This document shows positions 23,650-36,000 of a stretch of 64,000 nucleotides of DNA, piece after piece. Origin of the DNA: Perkinsus marinus ATCC 50983 (taxonomy: Eukaryota > Perkinsozoa > Perkinsida > Perkinsidae); contig NW_003201888.1 in assembly GCF_000006405.1 (NCBI RefSeq), forward strand, positions 117,985 through 181,984. Direction: 5' to 3'. The notes beneath the pieces are model-generated. The model saw nothing but the letters and a program-made list of their open reading frames with translations. It was not told the DNA's origin and ran no database searches. Within the stretch, counting starts at the first letter, position 1; each line of letters opens with the position of its first letter. Position numbers and translations under genes: made by a program.

Positions 23650-25981
23650 ATGACTGCGAGGCCTCTCTCGATCGGTCCTACCTTGGTGTTGGCAGTAGGA
23701 GTCGGTGCGGCCCTATACGCTCTTTATTCCTCTAACAAGAGGAAGAACGATAAAACCGAAGGAAATGATGATCCTGTTGTGGCGAGGATTGACGAGCTTA
23801 TAGTGTGAGTAGTGTTCTTTGCATTATCCTGTAAAGTAGTGTAAGTAGCATTAGCCCTTAGATATCCTATAAAGTCGGCATCAGGAGTTCGAGTAGATGA
23901 GTGTGAGTTAACATGGAAAGGCCTCAAGTACGATAGGAGTTACTCTATTGTTGTACCCGTAGTAGAAGAGTCTGATCAGAGGTAGTAGGGCTCATCCATC
24001 CACTACTAGGGTACTACTACTACTGCCGATGTTAGCCCATCTCCTCACACTGCCCAATACCGCGCCTTGAGCCAAGCCAAGACGCCTCGAATGAGTCTGA
24101 TTCACCCAGCATTGCCTAACGCCCAAGGTTACTTCCATTATTGTGCATGCGTGCATACAACAGTTATGCAGGCATTACAATAGAGTTTATCGAGAGTGGG
24201 GAGAAGCCCTCATCGATTCACGTACCTCTGTTGATGAACGGTCGAAGGATCACCATCGTTTTATGGGGTAACACTGCAGTTGGAATTGACCAGGTAGGAA
24301 GGCAGCCGAGGTGCATATCAGTTTAATACGATTTCCTATTGATTTTATTCTCCAAATTCGACCTTTTTAAATGGAAAATATGATAGTATAAGCACCGGAT
24401 TTGGGCGGTAACATCAGGTTCTCCCGCTTTTGAAGGGTCAATCGGATTCGGTCGAATTAGGAAAGTCTTTTTACCTGGCTCGGCTCTGGTCTAACTTCAT
24501 CTACACCGTTTCATGCAAGCGACCGTTATAAGATGCGACTAGTCGATACGCAAAATCGCAGTAATTGCATAACTGGTCGGTCTATACTAAAGTTTTGCTA
24601 ATTTCGAACCTAATTATATAATATACTGCGTATTATTCCCTCTCGTTAGCGATGTTCTTTCTCAGGGTGACGAGGCTGCACAGTGGTTGAGTGATCATCT
24701 CGACATACCCGGAACTCGACTACTGAAGGCAGTGGATGATGAGGAACTCACGAGGTAAATTAATATATGTTTGCTCACTACTTTTTACTCATGTTTTCTT
24801 CCCGAATAGTGAGAGTGGTCTTTAATCCTATACTTACAAAAGTTTACACATAAATGAGGGTAGAAGTGTAGAAAAAACAAAAATTTCCCGAAATTTTCTC
24901 ATTGTTATCACGACATGCATCTGCTGTCCATAGGTATCTGGCTGCTGCCCAGAACCGTCCAGATGCGCATCATCTCGATTACCATTGTAAGCCCATAATG
25001 TTTCTATGCTTGTACTCGGTGTTAGATATACGCCCTCTTGATGTGCTCTCCCGAGCATCGGTCGCTCAAGTGGTGGCACATGTTCCAGTTGAAGTGGGAC
25101 GACGTATGGACCATCGACGCTTCAGAGCTAATATCATCCTAGATGGGTAAGTAGCTCGTCCGAGTTTACTCTACGTAGTGTTATAATATCAAATTTCATA
25201 GTAGTTTTATAATTATAATATCATTATATTTTTTTCATAATTTTTTTATCGTAATCATACTCTAGAAAGCACATTAAATATCCTATTTATGGTCGCGTAC
25301 TAGAAGTGCTGACGAGGGAAAGACGCTTAGGGACACTGGGTCTGACTGGCACTCAGTGAGCGTCTTCCTGAAATGGTCGAATTGGGATCAAATATAGAAG
25401 TTTCCTCCGCCCATGAATGTACAGAACGCTCGGGGAAGATCCGTTCGCTCCACGATTTCATCTCTGCTGTGCGAATTGCTAGCGGAGCGATGCAAGCATC
25501 CTTATCGGTATTCAATCTGACTCAATGAAATAGATGGGTAATTTTTGTTAGTTGTTCTCCATTTACAGAGGATAAGTATTCTACGCTCGAATTCCAAGAC
25601 AATTCGTTACTCAAGATTGACCTTGGTAACGCGACGTTACGTTATAGAAGATGTCATACATGTACTCTCAGACAGATTATGCGATCGATGTGTGATCCCT
25701 TCGGTTGATCCCGATACGGGGATAAAGGACACGGAAACGAATGAGCCCTTTCCGACCCTCCTCAGCTACCGTAGAGGTAGTATCAGCACTTCTTCCTTTT
25801 CATACACATGTTGCATGCTATAGGCAAGACGATAATGAATAGTTGTCACCCACGACATAGACAGTTTCTCGCTGAACACAGCAAGTTGCCATTCCTAGGC
25901 GTTCATGCTACACCAAGGTTTGCTGAGGGAGCATCTAGCCGTCAAGTTGTCAGAGTTGGAGATGTCGTGCGCTTCGTATAG
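23650..25981 (+). CDS. mARC-like MOSC-domain molybdenum enzyme, copy 2
   Basis: The ATG at 23650 starts a hydrophobic anchor (PTLVLAVGVGAALYALY) that differs from copy 1. VARIDELIV and the MOSC N-terminal exon follow; that exon is identical in nucleotide sequence to copy 1. Further exons: PLLMNGRRITIVLWG, GDEAAQWLSDHLDIPGTRLL, VLSRASVAQVVAHVP with DHRRFRANIILDG, CDRCVIPSVDPDTG (conserved Mo-ligand Cys) and the final exon FLGVHATPRF...VVRVGDVVRFV, stop at 25979-25981. Phase-matched splicing R-G|K-T-I-M at the last intron mirrors copy 1 (T-G|N-S-I-M). That intron is only about 50 nt here, with no microsatellite. Both copies appear intact, so both may be expressed. Confidence 0.87.
24795..24920 (+). 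mobile_element. Probable partial hAT-like MITE in a mARC2 intron
   Basis: Contains AAGTTTACACATAAATGAGGGTAGAAGTG, TTTCCCGAAATTTTC and ATTGTTATCACGACATG, in family order but without clear ends. Confidence 0.45.
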
Positions 25982-26437
25982 GCTTCTCGTGATTGCGCAG
26001 TTGTTACTGGTTTACTTACATACGTCAATTTACTACCACCCGTATTCCTACGTACCTTATTCATAAACACGGTATATAGAGGGAACAGAGTCTTTGTGTT
26101 GTAGTCTATACACTCAGCGAAGTGCTGTCCGAGTGGTAACCGATCATGCGAGATGGTAATCATCTCTATGTCGTACTGATTGTAAGTTGATAAAGCTGGT
26201 AACGTCGTATTCGAGCCGAGCTATGGTTTATATCTAGCCTGGCCCTAGATAGTCCTCAAGCTAAAAGCATATATATCATGCTTTGGATGCTAGCACTGTC
26301 GTGTGCTTTTCTCGAGACTTCTGAGGGTATACAATGCTGATATCATAATATCAGTGATATGCTGAGGCGATAAAGTACTTTTCAAACTTGGAAATTTCAG
26401 CCACAGTGCTCTGCAGTCAGCTTGCCCCTCTATCGAA
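25982..26437. other. Spacer between mARC2 and the ciliary gene
   Basis: AT-rich with no gene. A TGATATCATAATATCAGTGATATG stretch at about 26338-26361 recalls the ATCAGTGATA core of the palindromes at 13161. Confidence 0.4.
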
Positions 26438-29400
26438 ATGACAGTCGCTGAATCTCCCCTGGATGTAGCGGCTCAGATAGATGCTCTCACCGCTTCGATC
26501 GAGGCCATCCAAGATGAGGTAATACTACTGCTATTCGAAAGCATGAGTCACGATCAGAATTCGCTCATTGGAGCTGAAGCTGAGCTATTGGCTGCTTTCC
26601 TGCATGGTAAAGGCGCCGGCGCGAGTGAGTATTCTAAGTGGAGTCTTTGAAGTTCCACCTCTTTTCCGTAAAGTGCCGATTTTCGCGCTATGCAGTAGTC
26701 GTGAAATATATTTTTACTAGGGTGAAGCTCTTTTGTTGTAAGTTGACTTGTCGTGTTTAGAAGGAGAGAAAATGGAGGGCATTGCGAGTGACTCGGATGC
26801 TCCTGGGAGGAAACTGCTGAGATACGGTGAGCAAGCTGGTGGGTACAGTGTTGGAGGAATATATGCTCGCTTCCCTCAGCTGAGCTTAAAAATTTCCTCA
26901 CTAATTATATAAGTTTACATACAATTACAAATTTTAGTATACCTGTCCATATTTCAGTAACTACAAGAATTTATATACAAATTAGAACAGAAATGTGCAG
27001 AAACCAATGAAAATTTCCCAAAAATTTCCCTCGGACTTTTCATATTGTCGCCAACACATGTGGTTGACCATATACATATTCTCACACAATGGTTTGGTCT
27101 GTTATTGCTCTTATCTCTATAGGAGGTTCTACCAGTCCTCGCAAGACTCTTACACTCCAAGAAAAGTACGATATCGCTCAGGGAGAGGTAACAGGGGAGT
27201 GGTATCAGAATATGAATTTGAAAATAAATAATTATAGTGCGATAACATTTTCAATATAACTTCGGAGAGTTTGTCAATGACCTTTTTAAATACATAATGA
27301 TAGTTATGGTGCTAGGATACACTCCATGCCAGAATTCATGTTCAGTCCAGTTTGGACTTCTCTGAAAAATTCTCTTTCTTCGTACAGTAGAGTTTCACCC
27401 TAGTAATATGAAAAACACTAGTGAAAAACATACTTTATACGACTACTGCATATCACCGTGAATATCGCGTTTTTCACCGAGTTTTACGCCACTTCACGTG
27501 AAATGGGTGAAACTCCCGTGATATGAAAAACACTAGTGAAAAACGTATCTCAGACTGCTGTCCAGCGCTAGTGTCGGGTTTTTCACAGGGCATTACGCCA
27601 CTTCACGTAAAACGGGTGAAACTCCATTATTCTGATTTCTCTCGTTGTGTTCAGATGCGTATGGTGAGTATGCAAACGTCACAATCGAGCGAGCGTATTG
27701 CCTATAACATGGAGATACTCAGAGTGAAATTAATATCATCACCTTATTCGGTATTGTTCCTTGCAGGCGTTGTTGGAAGTGGCAGAGGTTCAAGCCGCTG
27801 AAGTGAAGCGAGATGCTCTCGAATTTCGTCGTGATGTGGTAATGGGCGCTGAGAATATCAGGTGAGCAGCAAAGGGAATACTACATATTAATGGAGTTTT
27901 ACTCGTGATATGGAAAAGTGGAAAACATATTTCACATTTTACTCCGCGAAAATCATTTCGTACTATCGATCGCGGAAACATATGCGTCTAAGAATTCACA
28001 TGGAGTATCGCACCACTTCACGTTGATCATTCAACTCCAATGATATGTAGTATTCGTTTCATCGGGTATTCGCTCTATTGCTACATGGTGTTTGGTACGG
28101 CGTTTTCCCTGTGTAGCCGATTTTGCGGTTGACGACACGTCAGTGCAAATTTCGAGTATCAGAACCGTTCATACAGCGTTGGAAAGAACTCCATGAGGGC
28201 TTCTGAATAACTCCTATTTTTTCATCATCTATGATATGGCGGCTCTTTACCTGCACGGCTCTGTATGGTATGATATAATTTCACCGCTCGCTCCTCTGCG
28301 GGTCCTGTTTATTAGTTTGGTCGGCTAAAGTTGATGATGTGACTTATCGTATGTAACTGCTGTAATCTACCATATCAGAGATGTATAAGTCTTTGCCCAC
28401 AAAAAAGTCGTTAGTTTCACCCCGATTCTATTCAGAACATATATCAAACTCTGGTTTCCGAGTATTTCCGGAGAGAAACAGTGGATATGTGCGATATGAG
28501 AAACACTAGTGGAACACATATTTCACGACTATTCCAAGGCGCAAATATCGCGTTTTTCACGGAGTTTTACACCACTTCACGTAAAGCGAGTGGAACTCCA
28601 GTGTGTTCGATTTGGATAGTCGTGATATTCTGATGTAATTACTATCGCTTTAAATTCACATTCGCGGTTCAGGACGGGCAAGACTATAGCTGAGCGGGTG
28701 TTGCGACACTTTGAGGATAAGCTCACTCAGAAGGATACGGTGTTAAGCAAAATACTCAGTAAAAATAAGGTACGTGGAGTGGCATGTTAAAGGGAAAAAG
28801 ATTTCTCTCAGAGCATGCAAATTTCAATTAGGAAAATCGAGGCAGAGCTCAAAGAAAGGCAGCAGGTATTGGTATCAGAATCTCTGGTGAATAATTTTGT
28901 GGCGCGCGGTCATGCAGAGTGGCGAAGTGATGAACTTTATAGACTTCCAGCAGCTGCAAATCGATAATGAGCTTTCTGTGAAGAAAATTGACGAGATTAA
29001 TAAGGAACTGCTCAGCCTTAAGAAAAGCTACGCGAAAATAGTTGAGGTAATTATTGATGATTGCAAATGAGTGAAAATTTTTGACAGCAAGTAAACTCGA
29101 CTAAGAAGCGCATAGGCGACCTATTGAATGAGGAGAACATGTTAAAACAGGAAATGGAGGGAAGGAAAAAAGTCTTGACCAAGACGGAGAAAGACATAAG
29201 AAAAGTGTGTTGAGAAATAATTTTCGATAGTCTCGGAAATTTGCATGTTTTAAGGTTGCTGTCGAGAGGGAGAAAGCTCGCAAGGAAAACAGCAAATTGC
29301 GAGTAGTAAACCCTTATGGTTTTACTGCGCGGACTGTAGTTGATTTTTAGGGGATGACCAGAAATGTGCGCACTGATGGTGGAGGCTCTGGTGGTCCCCG

Positions 29401-30143
29401 GGTAGGAAACGATTAAATGTTTACTGTTTGAGTTTAACTCGTTTTACATAACGTAACAGGGGTAAAACTCCAATACGCCATCGCTAACGTGAACCACGTT
29501 GTGTGGCGTCCATATGAAAAACGTGATATTCGCGATTTGAAGTGAATTGAAAATACTTCGCTCATTACATCAAACAAATCACGCCATTTCACGCATGCGT
29601 TTTTCGTGAAGTGGCGGGTGAAATATGTTTTTCAGTAGTATCTTCTATATCACGGGTGAAACTCCACTGGAGTTTTACCGTTTTACGTGAAGTGGCGTAA
29701 AACTCTATAAAAGCGCGATATTCGCACTATGCAGTAGTCGCGAAATATGTTTTTCACCAGTTTTTTCGTATCATGGGTGAAACTCCATTGAACCTAATTG
29801 AGGTTTCTTCCTCGTGTTGGAGGAATATATCTTCGCTTCCCTCAGCGGGGCATAGAAATTCGGGTAGGTGTAAAAAACGATCGGGAATTTCCCTCCAAAT
29901 TTCCTCTCAGAATTTCCTTTTTGTCACCAACACATATTGTTGATCATGTGTATATTCTCCTCCACACTGTTTTTCCAGTTCATGGAGTGTTTGAAGCTGA
30001 AAATGGAGGAACAAAATCTTGAGAAAAGCAGGAAGAATCTGGAGCGGAAGGTGAATTGAGTTTATCGAAGTGGCTGATCGTTCATTGGTTAGCTCGAAAT
30101 CATGGAAGGTCAGTGTAGGAAGATGAGGAAAGGAATTTGGTGA
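26438..30143 (+). CDS. CCDC113/CCDC96-like ciliary coiled-coil protein (DUF4201)
   Basis: At least ten small exons. The ATG at 26438 starts MTVAESPLDVAAQIDALTAS. Exons at about 26761-26828 and 27123-27186 continue frame exactly (KLLRY|GGSTSPRKTLTLQ) across an intron filled by a MITE. Later exons include VAEVQAAEVKRDALEFRRD, GKTIAERVLRHFEDKL and, near 28.92-29.05 kb, NFIDFQQLQIDNELSVKKID followed by NKELLSLKK. This last pair matches the DUF4201 signature (F-I-D-F-E-Q-L-K-I-E-N...K-I-x-E-x-N-x-E-L-x-x-L). The C-terminal coiled coil ends LEIMEGQCRKMRKGIW, stop 30141-30143. CCDC113 and CCDC96 are axonemal/basal-body proteins of motile cilia, consistent with a flagellated zoospore stage. Six or more Tc1-like MITE copies and two hAT-like MITEs lie in or beside its introns. 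Confidence 0.75.
26846..27091 (+). mobile_element. hAT-like MITE copy, longest and best preserved
   Basis: Starts CAGTGTTGGAGGAATATATG and carries GCTTCCCTCAGCTGAGCTTA, CAGAAACCAATGAAAATTTCCC and ATTGTCGCCAACACATGTGG. It ends ACATATTCTCACACAATG. About 246 bp, longer than the others because of an internal TTTATATACAAATT-type duplication. Intronic in the ciliary gene. Confidence 0.75.
27382..27632 (-). mobile_element. Two fused Tc1/mariner-like MITE copies
   Basis: The first copy opens TACAGTAGAGTTTCACCC and closes ATGGGTGAAACTCC at about 27515. A second copy begins at once (CGTGATATGAAAAACACTAG) and closes ACGGGTGAAACTCCAT at about 27632, sharing one terminal repeat. Interior hallmarks: CACTAGTGAAAAACATA, TACTGCATATCAC, GAATATCGCG and GTTTTACGCCACTTCACGT. 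Confidence 0.7.
27890..28046 (-). mobile_element. Diverged Tc1-like MITE copy
   Basis: GGAGTTTTACTCGTGATATGGAAAA at one end and CACCACTTCACGTTGATC with CAACTCCAATG at the other. The interior is strongly mutated, suggesting an older copy. Confidence 0.5.
28490..28606 (-). mobile_element. Tc1-like MITE copy, one end weak
   Basis: GATATGAGAAACACTAGTGG, then ATATCGCGTTTTTCACGGAG, ACACCACTTCACGTAAAGCG and the terminal GTGGAACTCCAGTG. Confidence 0.6.
29430..29790 (+). mobile_element. Tc1-like MITE cluster (two or three copies end to end)
   Basis: A rearranged copy ends ATCACGGGTGAAACTCC at about 29657 and is followed at once by a well-preserved one: GGAGTTTTACCGTTTTACGTGAAGTGGCG to CATGGGTGAAACTCCATTG at about 29790. 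An isolated AGGGGTAAAACTCCAAT end at about 29456-29473 marks a third, broken copy. Confidence 0.65.
29813..29970 (+). mobile_element. hAT-like MITE copy with 8-bp target duplication
   Basis: Starts CGTGTTGGAGGAATATATC and ends TATTCTCCTCCACACTG. It is flanked by TTCTTCCT (29805-29812) and TTTTTCCA (29971-29978), six of eight matching. Intronic in the ciliary gene. Confidence 0.7.
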
Positions 30144-30204
30144 TGATGCTGTTGAACATGTTATGGATGATATTCCTACAGTTTTTTGTTTATCGCGTTG
30201 ATAA

Positions 30205-30316
30205 GGGAGTTTCACCGGTGATATGAAAAACTTATTTCACGACTACTACAGATCGCGAATGTCACGTTTTCGCGAAGTATTACGCCACTCCACGTAAAAC
30301 GGGTGTAACTACAATA
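30205..30316 (-). mobile_element. Tc1-like MITE copy
   Basis: GAGTTTCACCGGTGATATGAAAAAC at the left end and TTACGCCACTCCACGTAAAACGGGTG with TAACTACAAT at the right. Just 3' of the ciliary gene. Confidence 0.65.
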
Positions 30317-31170
30317 AATGTAGGGATAGTAACCTCCTAAGAATAGAACTCAACACGCATCAAATGAGTACGCTTGTACGAGGCCAGTGTTCACCCTCGT
30401 ACGAATGGTATGTTCGCCGCACGCACAACAGAATGAAATACGTTGGAATGCGTACCTTCATGTACGCGTATGAACTGCGCACGAGCTACTCTACGGAAAT
30501 ATAATTTCCGAGCGTTTATCGCGCCGAAGTTTCCACAACGTGTAACCGATCAAAATGTATTTCCAATATCTTAGGGAAGATAGCGATTCGACATGTGTAG
30601 TTTGGTCAGGCTGTGCGGTAGTCTATCGACTCACCCTGTGAATCGAATAGTGATGCGAACCTGAATGCCGTATGTCAATGTGAACTCGTGTTTCGTTTTC
30701 GACCTCTAATAGCACTACACTCGAAATGCGTGTTGGATGAGGTGGGGTTCGTCCCCCCCCCCTGAGTAGGGTAATTCGATCCCACGTTAGCCTCCAAGGA
30801 GGAACTACAAAGCAGTAACTGAGTAGCTGATTGTGGAGTAGAAGTAACTGAATAACTTCATGACGCAGAAGAGGCGCTAATTTTTTAGCGCTCATCATAT
30901 CAGCATGTATTGTTCATCGCGGAATAAACTATGTAGTTGTATGTACCCGAAATTCTGAGGCAAGGCAAGGAGTCGTTCGCCCTGTGCGTCTGCGCAGAGG
31001 GGCAAACGGCACGCATTGAGTACGGGAGCAGCCTCAAGTATCACACTCTATACTGTCCATACGTTCCGGTTGGACTCAAACTTTGAGGGGGCGAGTTTCA
31101 CTTCTCATGCGGGATGCTCTTTGACAGTACTGGATGCAAACCCGATAAAATCTAGTTTTTTATTTACCGT
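30317..31170. other. Spacer upstream of the protease gene
   Basis: No supported gene. A short hairpin GCGCTAA-TTTT-TTAGCGC lies near 30877-30894. The ORF at 31016-31243 overlaps the protease start in another frame and is not supported. Confidence 0.4.
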
Positions 31171-32415
31171 ATGTCTGCGAGGATCAGCGTGTTTTGGGTG
31201 GTTTTTCTGGAGACAATTCTCAGGGGAGTTGCAGGGCTCCTGAGGATACCAATTTACAGACGAAAAGTTTACGACGGGGAGTTTGTAATCATCGCACCGA
31301 TGAAGGTTGACGGTCAGTGTCTGAGCCCTCTGGTCGACACAGGATCATCTAAGCTCTTCTTCGTCGAGAAAGAGTACCTCGAAAGTACTATGTCGCCTAA
31401 GTCCTGCAATGACTTTGTTTTTGGTTGCTATGAGTGTGATGCTCATATTTCCGACGCTGAAGTGAGCGAGATAGAACACTGTGACAATACCTGTGCACAC
31501 GTGGTGCGGTATAGAGGAGTATTGGAAATGGGAGGTCAACTCGTACACGACGTGGAGTTCGGACTGCTAGTGAATTACGAACCGAAAGGCTACATGCCTC
31601 ACGCTTCGCTCGGTTTGGCTCCACAGTTCGATGCAGGTAGTATCACATTATTAGGTCAGCTGATGGATAAAAGAGTGATAGACAACAAAGCGTTCTCTAT
31701 GTACTTCAAACCAGAGAACTACAGCGAGGGCGAACTCGTCATTGGCGGTGAGGACTCGAGTAAACACGAAGAACCTGTCATTGCGGTTCCTCTGGTTGAC
31801 GTGGGTGGCACCTGGGTGGTCAAGGTGGCGAGCCTCGTAGTTGGCGAGGAAACCATTCTAGAGTCGGTGCCGATGGATATCGATAGCGGCACATCGTATT
31901 TCTGGTTGCCATTTGGGTTGCATCTTAGTCTCTGGAAGGCACTTGAGAAGTCGGCCAGTCTTAGAGCAGGTCGACAGATCAAGTTCAACTACAACGATGG
32001 TTTGCTCGCTCTCTCACGGTGTTCTGATAGGGTCTATCTCCCCCCACTGGAAGTCCATCTGCGCGACAAGTTCGGTGTCGTTTCACTTATTGTGATATCG
32101 AGCGACTTCTACGTACAATCGTCCAGCTCACCAGAAGGGGAAACGTGCATTCTACTAGGGCGAATGGACCCCGTCGATGATCTGTATACCCGTCCAACCA
32201 TTGGGTTGAATCTATTGCGGGAATATTATCTTAACTTCCAATATGATGAGCGTGAGATCCGATTCGCGAGAATGCTGAAGGGCTCCGATACTACTAGTCA
32301 GCCCTTGAAGGCTTCAAGTCGAGAACAGGGAAACCACAACAAACCTATCAAATCAATGGAACCAGATTCTTCATCTAGTACTCTGTTCGACAGAAGTATC
32401 AAGCTCGTCCCCTAG
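31171..32415 (+). CDS. Pepsin-like aspartic protease (family A1)
   Basis: Single exon, 414 residues, ATG at 31171. The hydrophobic N-terminus (VFWVVFLETILRGVAGLL) is a plausible signal or anchor. Both catalytic motifs of a bilobed A1 protease are present: DTGSS at residues 56-60 and DSGTS at 238-242. VIGGEDSS (about 190-197) and GLNLLREYYLNFQYDEREIRFA (the usual G-x-x-x-L-R-x-Y-Y-x-x-F-D ending) are also typical of the fold. There are seven or so Cys residues in the first lobe, and no long propeptide is visible before DTGSS. A Ser/Gln-rich tail of about 45 residues is extra. Expected to be a secretory-pathway endopeptidase. The gene converges with PPIP5K. Confidence 0.9.
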   Translation: MSARISVFWVVFLETILRGVAGLLRIPIYRRKVYDGEFVIIAPMKVDGQCLSPLVDTGSSKLFFVEKEYLESTMSPKSCNDFVFGCYECDAHISDAEVSEIEHCDNTCAHVVRYRGVLEMGGQLVHDVEFGLLVNYEPKGYMPHASLGLAPQFDAGSITLLGQLMDKRVIDNKAFSMYFKPENYSEGELVIGGEDSSKHEEPVIAVPLVDVGGTWVVKVASLVVGEETILESVPMDIDSGTSYFWLPFGLHLSLWKALEKSASLRAGRQIKFNYNDGLLALSRCSDRVYLPPLEVHLRDKFGVVSLIVISSDFYVQSSSSPEGETCILLGRMDPVDDLYTRPTIGLNLLREYYLNFQYDEREIRFARMLKGSDTTSQPLKASSREQGNHNKPIKSMEPDSSSSTLFDRSIKLVP

Positions 32416-33096
32416 AGAGAACGCCGCTTGCTACTAACGATCATTTACCAGCATTTACACGCATGTTGTTGTGCTGTTAACAAGTTACTAGCACTATTTC
32501 TTTCCCGTACTTTTGCAGTTCAATGATTAGCGGTTGTCCGAATTGATGTGTTGCATTCTCGCGAAGTTCACCCAATGCCTTCGATTTCCTTCGCTGACTC
32601 ACCGTCAGACTCAGTCGACTCTAGAACTGAGTAAACTCAAGAACGCATCCGCATCCAAGAACGTCAGTTAGGTGATCTCATCTATCTTCTCATATTGTAT
32701 CCTCCCCCAAGAGACAAATGATCCAAGCATGAGACAAACGCCTCACCTGAAAATTCCAGGCTGAAATACCATCTCCTGGTGGACCAGTGTCTCATAAAGA
32801 CCTTGCAAGATAAATCGAATCTGTATCCGAAAATGAAAAGAACACCACTATAGCAGAATTGAGACCATCCTACTTCGGTACTGGTAGTGACTCACAGTGT
32901 CCATCCTCAATGACAACAATCCATCTAAAACAAACATTCTTCACCAACAACATTCATCACGCTTCACCAAGATGGACAATAAAGCCACGACCAGCAGCTT
33001 GTAAAGAGAAGGAGGGCCTCACCCAAAACTGACTAACACAAGATATCTCACAACAGGAAAGCATTGTCGTACTAATAATAACGCTTAATGACAGAC
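32416..33096. other. Convergent 3' spacer
   Basis: Lies between the ends of the plus-strand protease and the minus-strand PPIP5K. No gene, repeat or MITE seen. Confidence 0.4.
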
Positions 33097-36000
33097 TTAT
33101 GAGGTCGTTGACTCAAATGCCATCGGCGACATACTCCTCTCTCCATCGTCAGGATGGTTATCAGTCTCAGGCTCACTGTCCGAATCCACACAGTGATGGA
33201 ACTTAGCCAAGGTCTGAAAAGCCACAGAAAAGTTAGTCTCCGTAGGCCCATCGAACTGGATCATTTTCTCGTGATGAAGACCATACACTATAAAACCACC
33301 TTTACAATCAGAATGTGAGGAAATGTAACATTTCAAATGTGTACACAAGTGTCTCCTCTAATTTCAGGTTCTTGTGATACCTGTCTCCCTTGCTAGCCTA
33401 GCGTATACTTTATGACTACTGTATTGATCATAAGCTGACAATTACTTGTTAATAACTCTTGTTGAGTCATCTAATCTTAGCACAGAAAAACTCTAACAAA
33501 ACGGCACCCCCATATCGAAATTAAACCGTACAAGTGCCGTTTTCAAACATATGACTTCCCCATACGTACCGATGTAAGATAAGTATCGAGCTCCTGTAGC
33601 GTATAGTAGTTCTTCAACGTGCCGATGTTAATAACAGGCTTCAACGGAGCAACCTCAAGTTCGGACTCCCTGATACGGTTCCCAGGAGGGTAGTGATTAA
33701 TTTGGAGACCCGTCGCCGCTGAGAACAAGTGAGACTTGATATTGGCACCGGAATACAAACACCCGGCAGCTTACTTTGGTCCACCACTTGCACTCCTGGA
33801 GACAGCCCTATCTCTACACGGTACCGGGTCAAGTCCTGGCGAGTACCTGAACAGAAATGTGCCACAAGAAGTTCAATCTGGATCAGCGACTCACTCTGCG
33901 AGCTCACTGTCCGATTCCTCCGCTCGTTATCATGTACACTTGAGGGGCCATCGTAGTCGTCTGCCTCGAAAACCTACACCAACAACACACCATAACCCCC
34001 CTCACGAATTTCAAGTTCACTCACGCGCAAGGATATGTGAGTGAGATAGTGCAAGTCCGTGATATCCCTAATCATAGCAGGATCTATGGGCGACTTCATA
34101 TGCTCATCATCGCCATTCACCAACACCTATACAACAGGGGGCTAGCAGCAGTAGTTGACGATAGCATTCCCTTACATTCAGTAGACTGTGCATAGTAGAG
34201 GCGCTCGTGACGTAGATCCTCGTACGCACACACTTACTGGTACCTCGAACAGAACAGCATGAACACTGTTGTAAAGTTCTCACTCAAAACACCAATTCCA
34301 AGATAGATGCTAATAACGTTTTCTACTGGCATCGCAGCATCGCTCCGCTCACTTTTCATGCCGGTTATTTGAGCAACCGTCTCGTGCAGTTTGGGATGCC
34401 AATCACTGCCATCCCGCATAGCCTGTCTCAGCTGAGCACGTAGCTCCGGAGCGGCGGCCTACAGCAGAAACTAAAACCAGACGAGTATGTACAACGAAAC
34501 CCACCCCTCTGTTGGCCTTCTCCAGAGACCCTTCGCGACGTTTGGAGTTCTCACCACTACTCGATCGCCTGTAATAACACTTTGCCTCAACGACACCACC
34601 CATCCATGACTCACGTAGCTGACCCAGACGACTTCTTAGTTTCGGTAGAGCCCTCTCTGGCAGCCCCTGAGGACGACTCCTCGCTGTCCTTAAACCGATG
34701 CGAGTGGACGATACACTGCCGAACCGCGTTGGTGGGGGACTGAACGAGACCAGTCTAATCAGATGCATCACGTCACCATCCATCGTTACATTCTTGGTAC
34801 TGTTCTTGGATGGAGTCGAGGCCATCGAAAGCGCCGGTAGAAGAGTGGGAGTACCCGTAGCATCAAAGCCGACAGTTTGAGCTGATGTAACAATAGACAA
34901 ACTTGAGACCAGCAATAATCTCACCATTAGCATTCGATCTGGGCTGGCCTGAATCCGTAATCTCATCCAACATGAACTCCGAGTCGTTTATTAGCTTCTG
35001 TATGAGCCGCCTGAAAACAACGTCATCCGAAAGGACGAAGGCAGTCCCTCACCAGCTGGTTTCCACCCCTATGCGGATCTTATCCTCCTTATCAATACCA
35101 AACTCACTTGGACTCGTCCAGTTCTGCAATGGGATCAGGTACAGAGACATCTCCTCAAGCACATTCAAGGCCTGCATTGAATAACAGTAAACGAGCATCA
35201 TAAGCATCGTTAATATCATCATACAGCTGGCGGGACATCATTACGATGATGAACTAGATCGTAGTAAACACAGTCCCATAGATCAGGCACCTTGGTAGTG
35301 TCGAACTCCCCTCGGGGTGGACTCAGGAAGCCTAGAAAAACAAATCATCAACACGCCAGCGAATGAGTCGATGAGAGACGATACCAGTGGCCGCGAGGAG
35401 CACTCACCTTGGACCAGTTTCTTCCATCGATGCTCTATACGTTGAAGTTGTATATACCGTCGCTTTACTCTATCCTGAAGCTCATGTGGGAGCTTAGGTC
35501 CAGGGCCGATCGCATAGTCCTTCTTGATAAACGACGCAAAAGGAGTCGATGAAACTACCAAACACACTAGAATCTTCCATAACGAATTTCAACCTACACC
35601 TATCTCTCAGCTTTTCCCCTACGAACGACAGAAAGCCCTTACTGCGACCTCTCGCGCTCGCCCCGCGAGTCCACGATCGGAGCCTTCGATGACCTGACCA
35701 AGGACCACCTAGTGATCTTCTCAAGCATCACAACGCCATTCTCTCACCTCGAACAGGGGAGGCTTCGCTTTCGTTGGATTGAGGTGTCTCTGGGGACGAC
35801 CCGACATCGCCCTCTACTGGGGACGTCGGGTCTTCCGGCAGAGCATTTGGTGAAGAACTGCCGTTTATAGGAGATCCATCGTCGAACTCTGAATAGTCCA
35901 CTGAGTCCAATCTGACAAAAACAACCATAATCAACAACAATACCAAAAACTCTTCCGCTACTTGTGCTTCTCAGCAAGGCGAGCAATCTCTGTCGAGATG

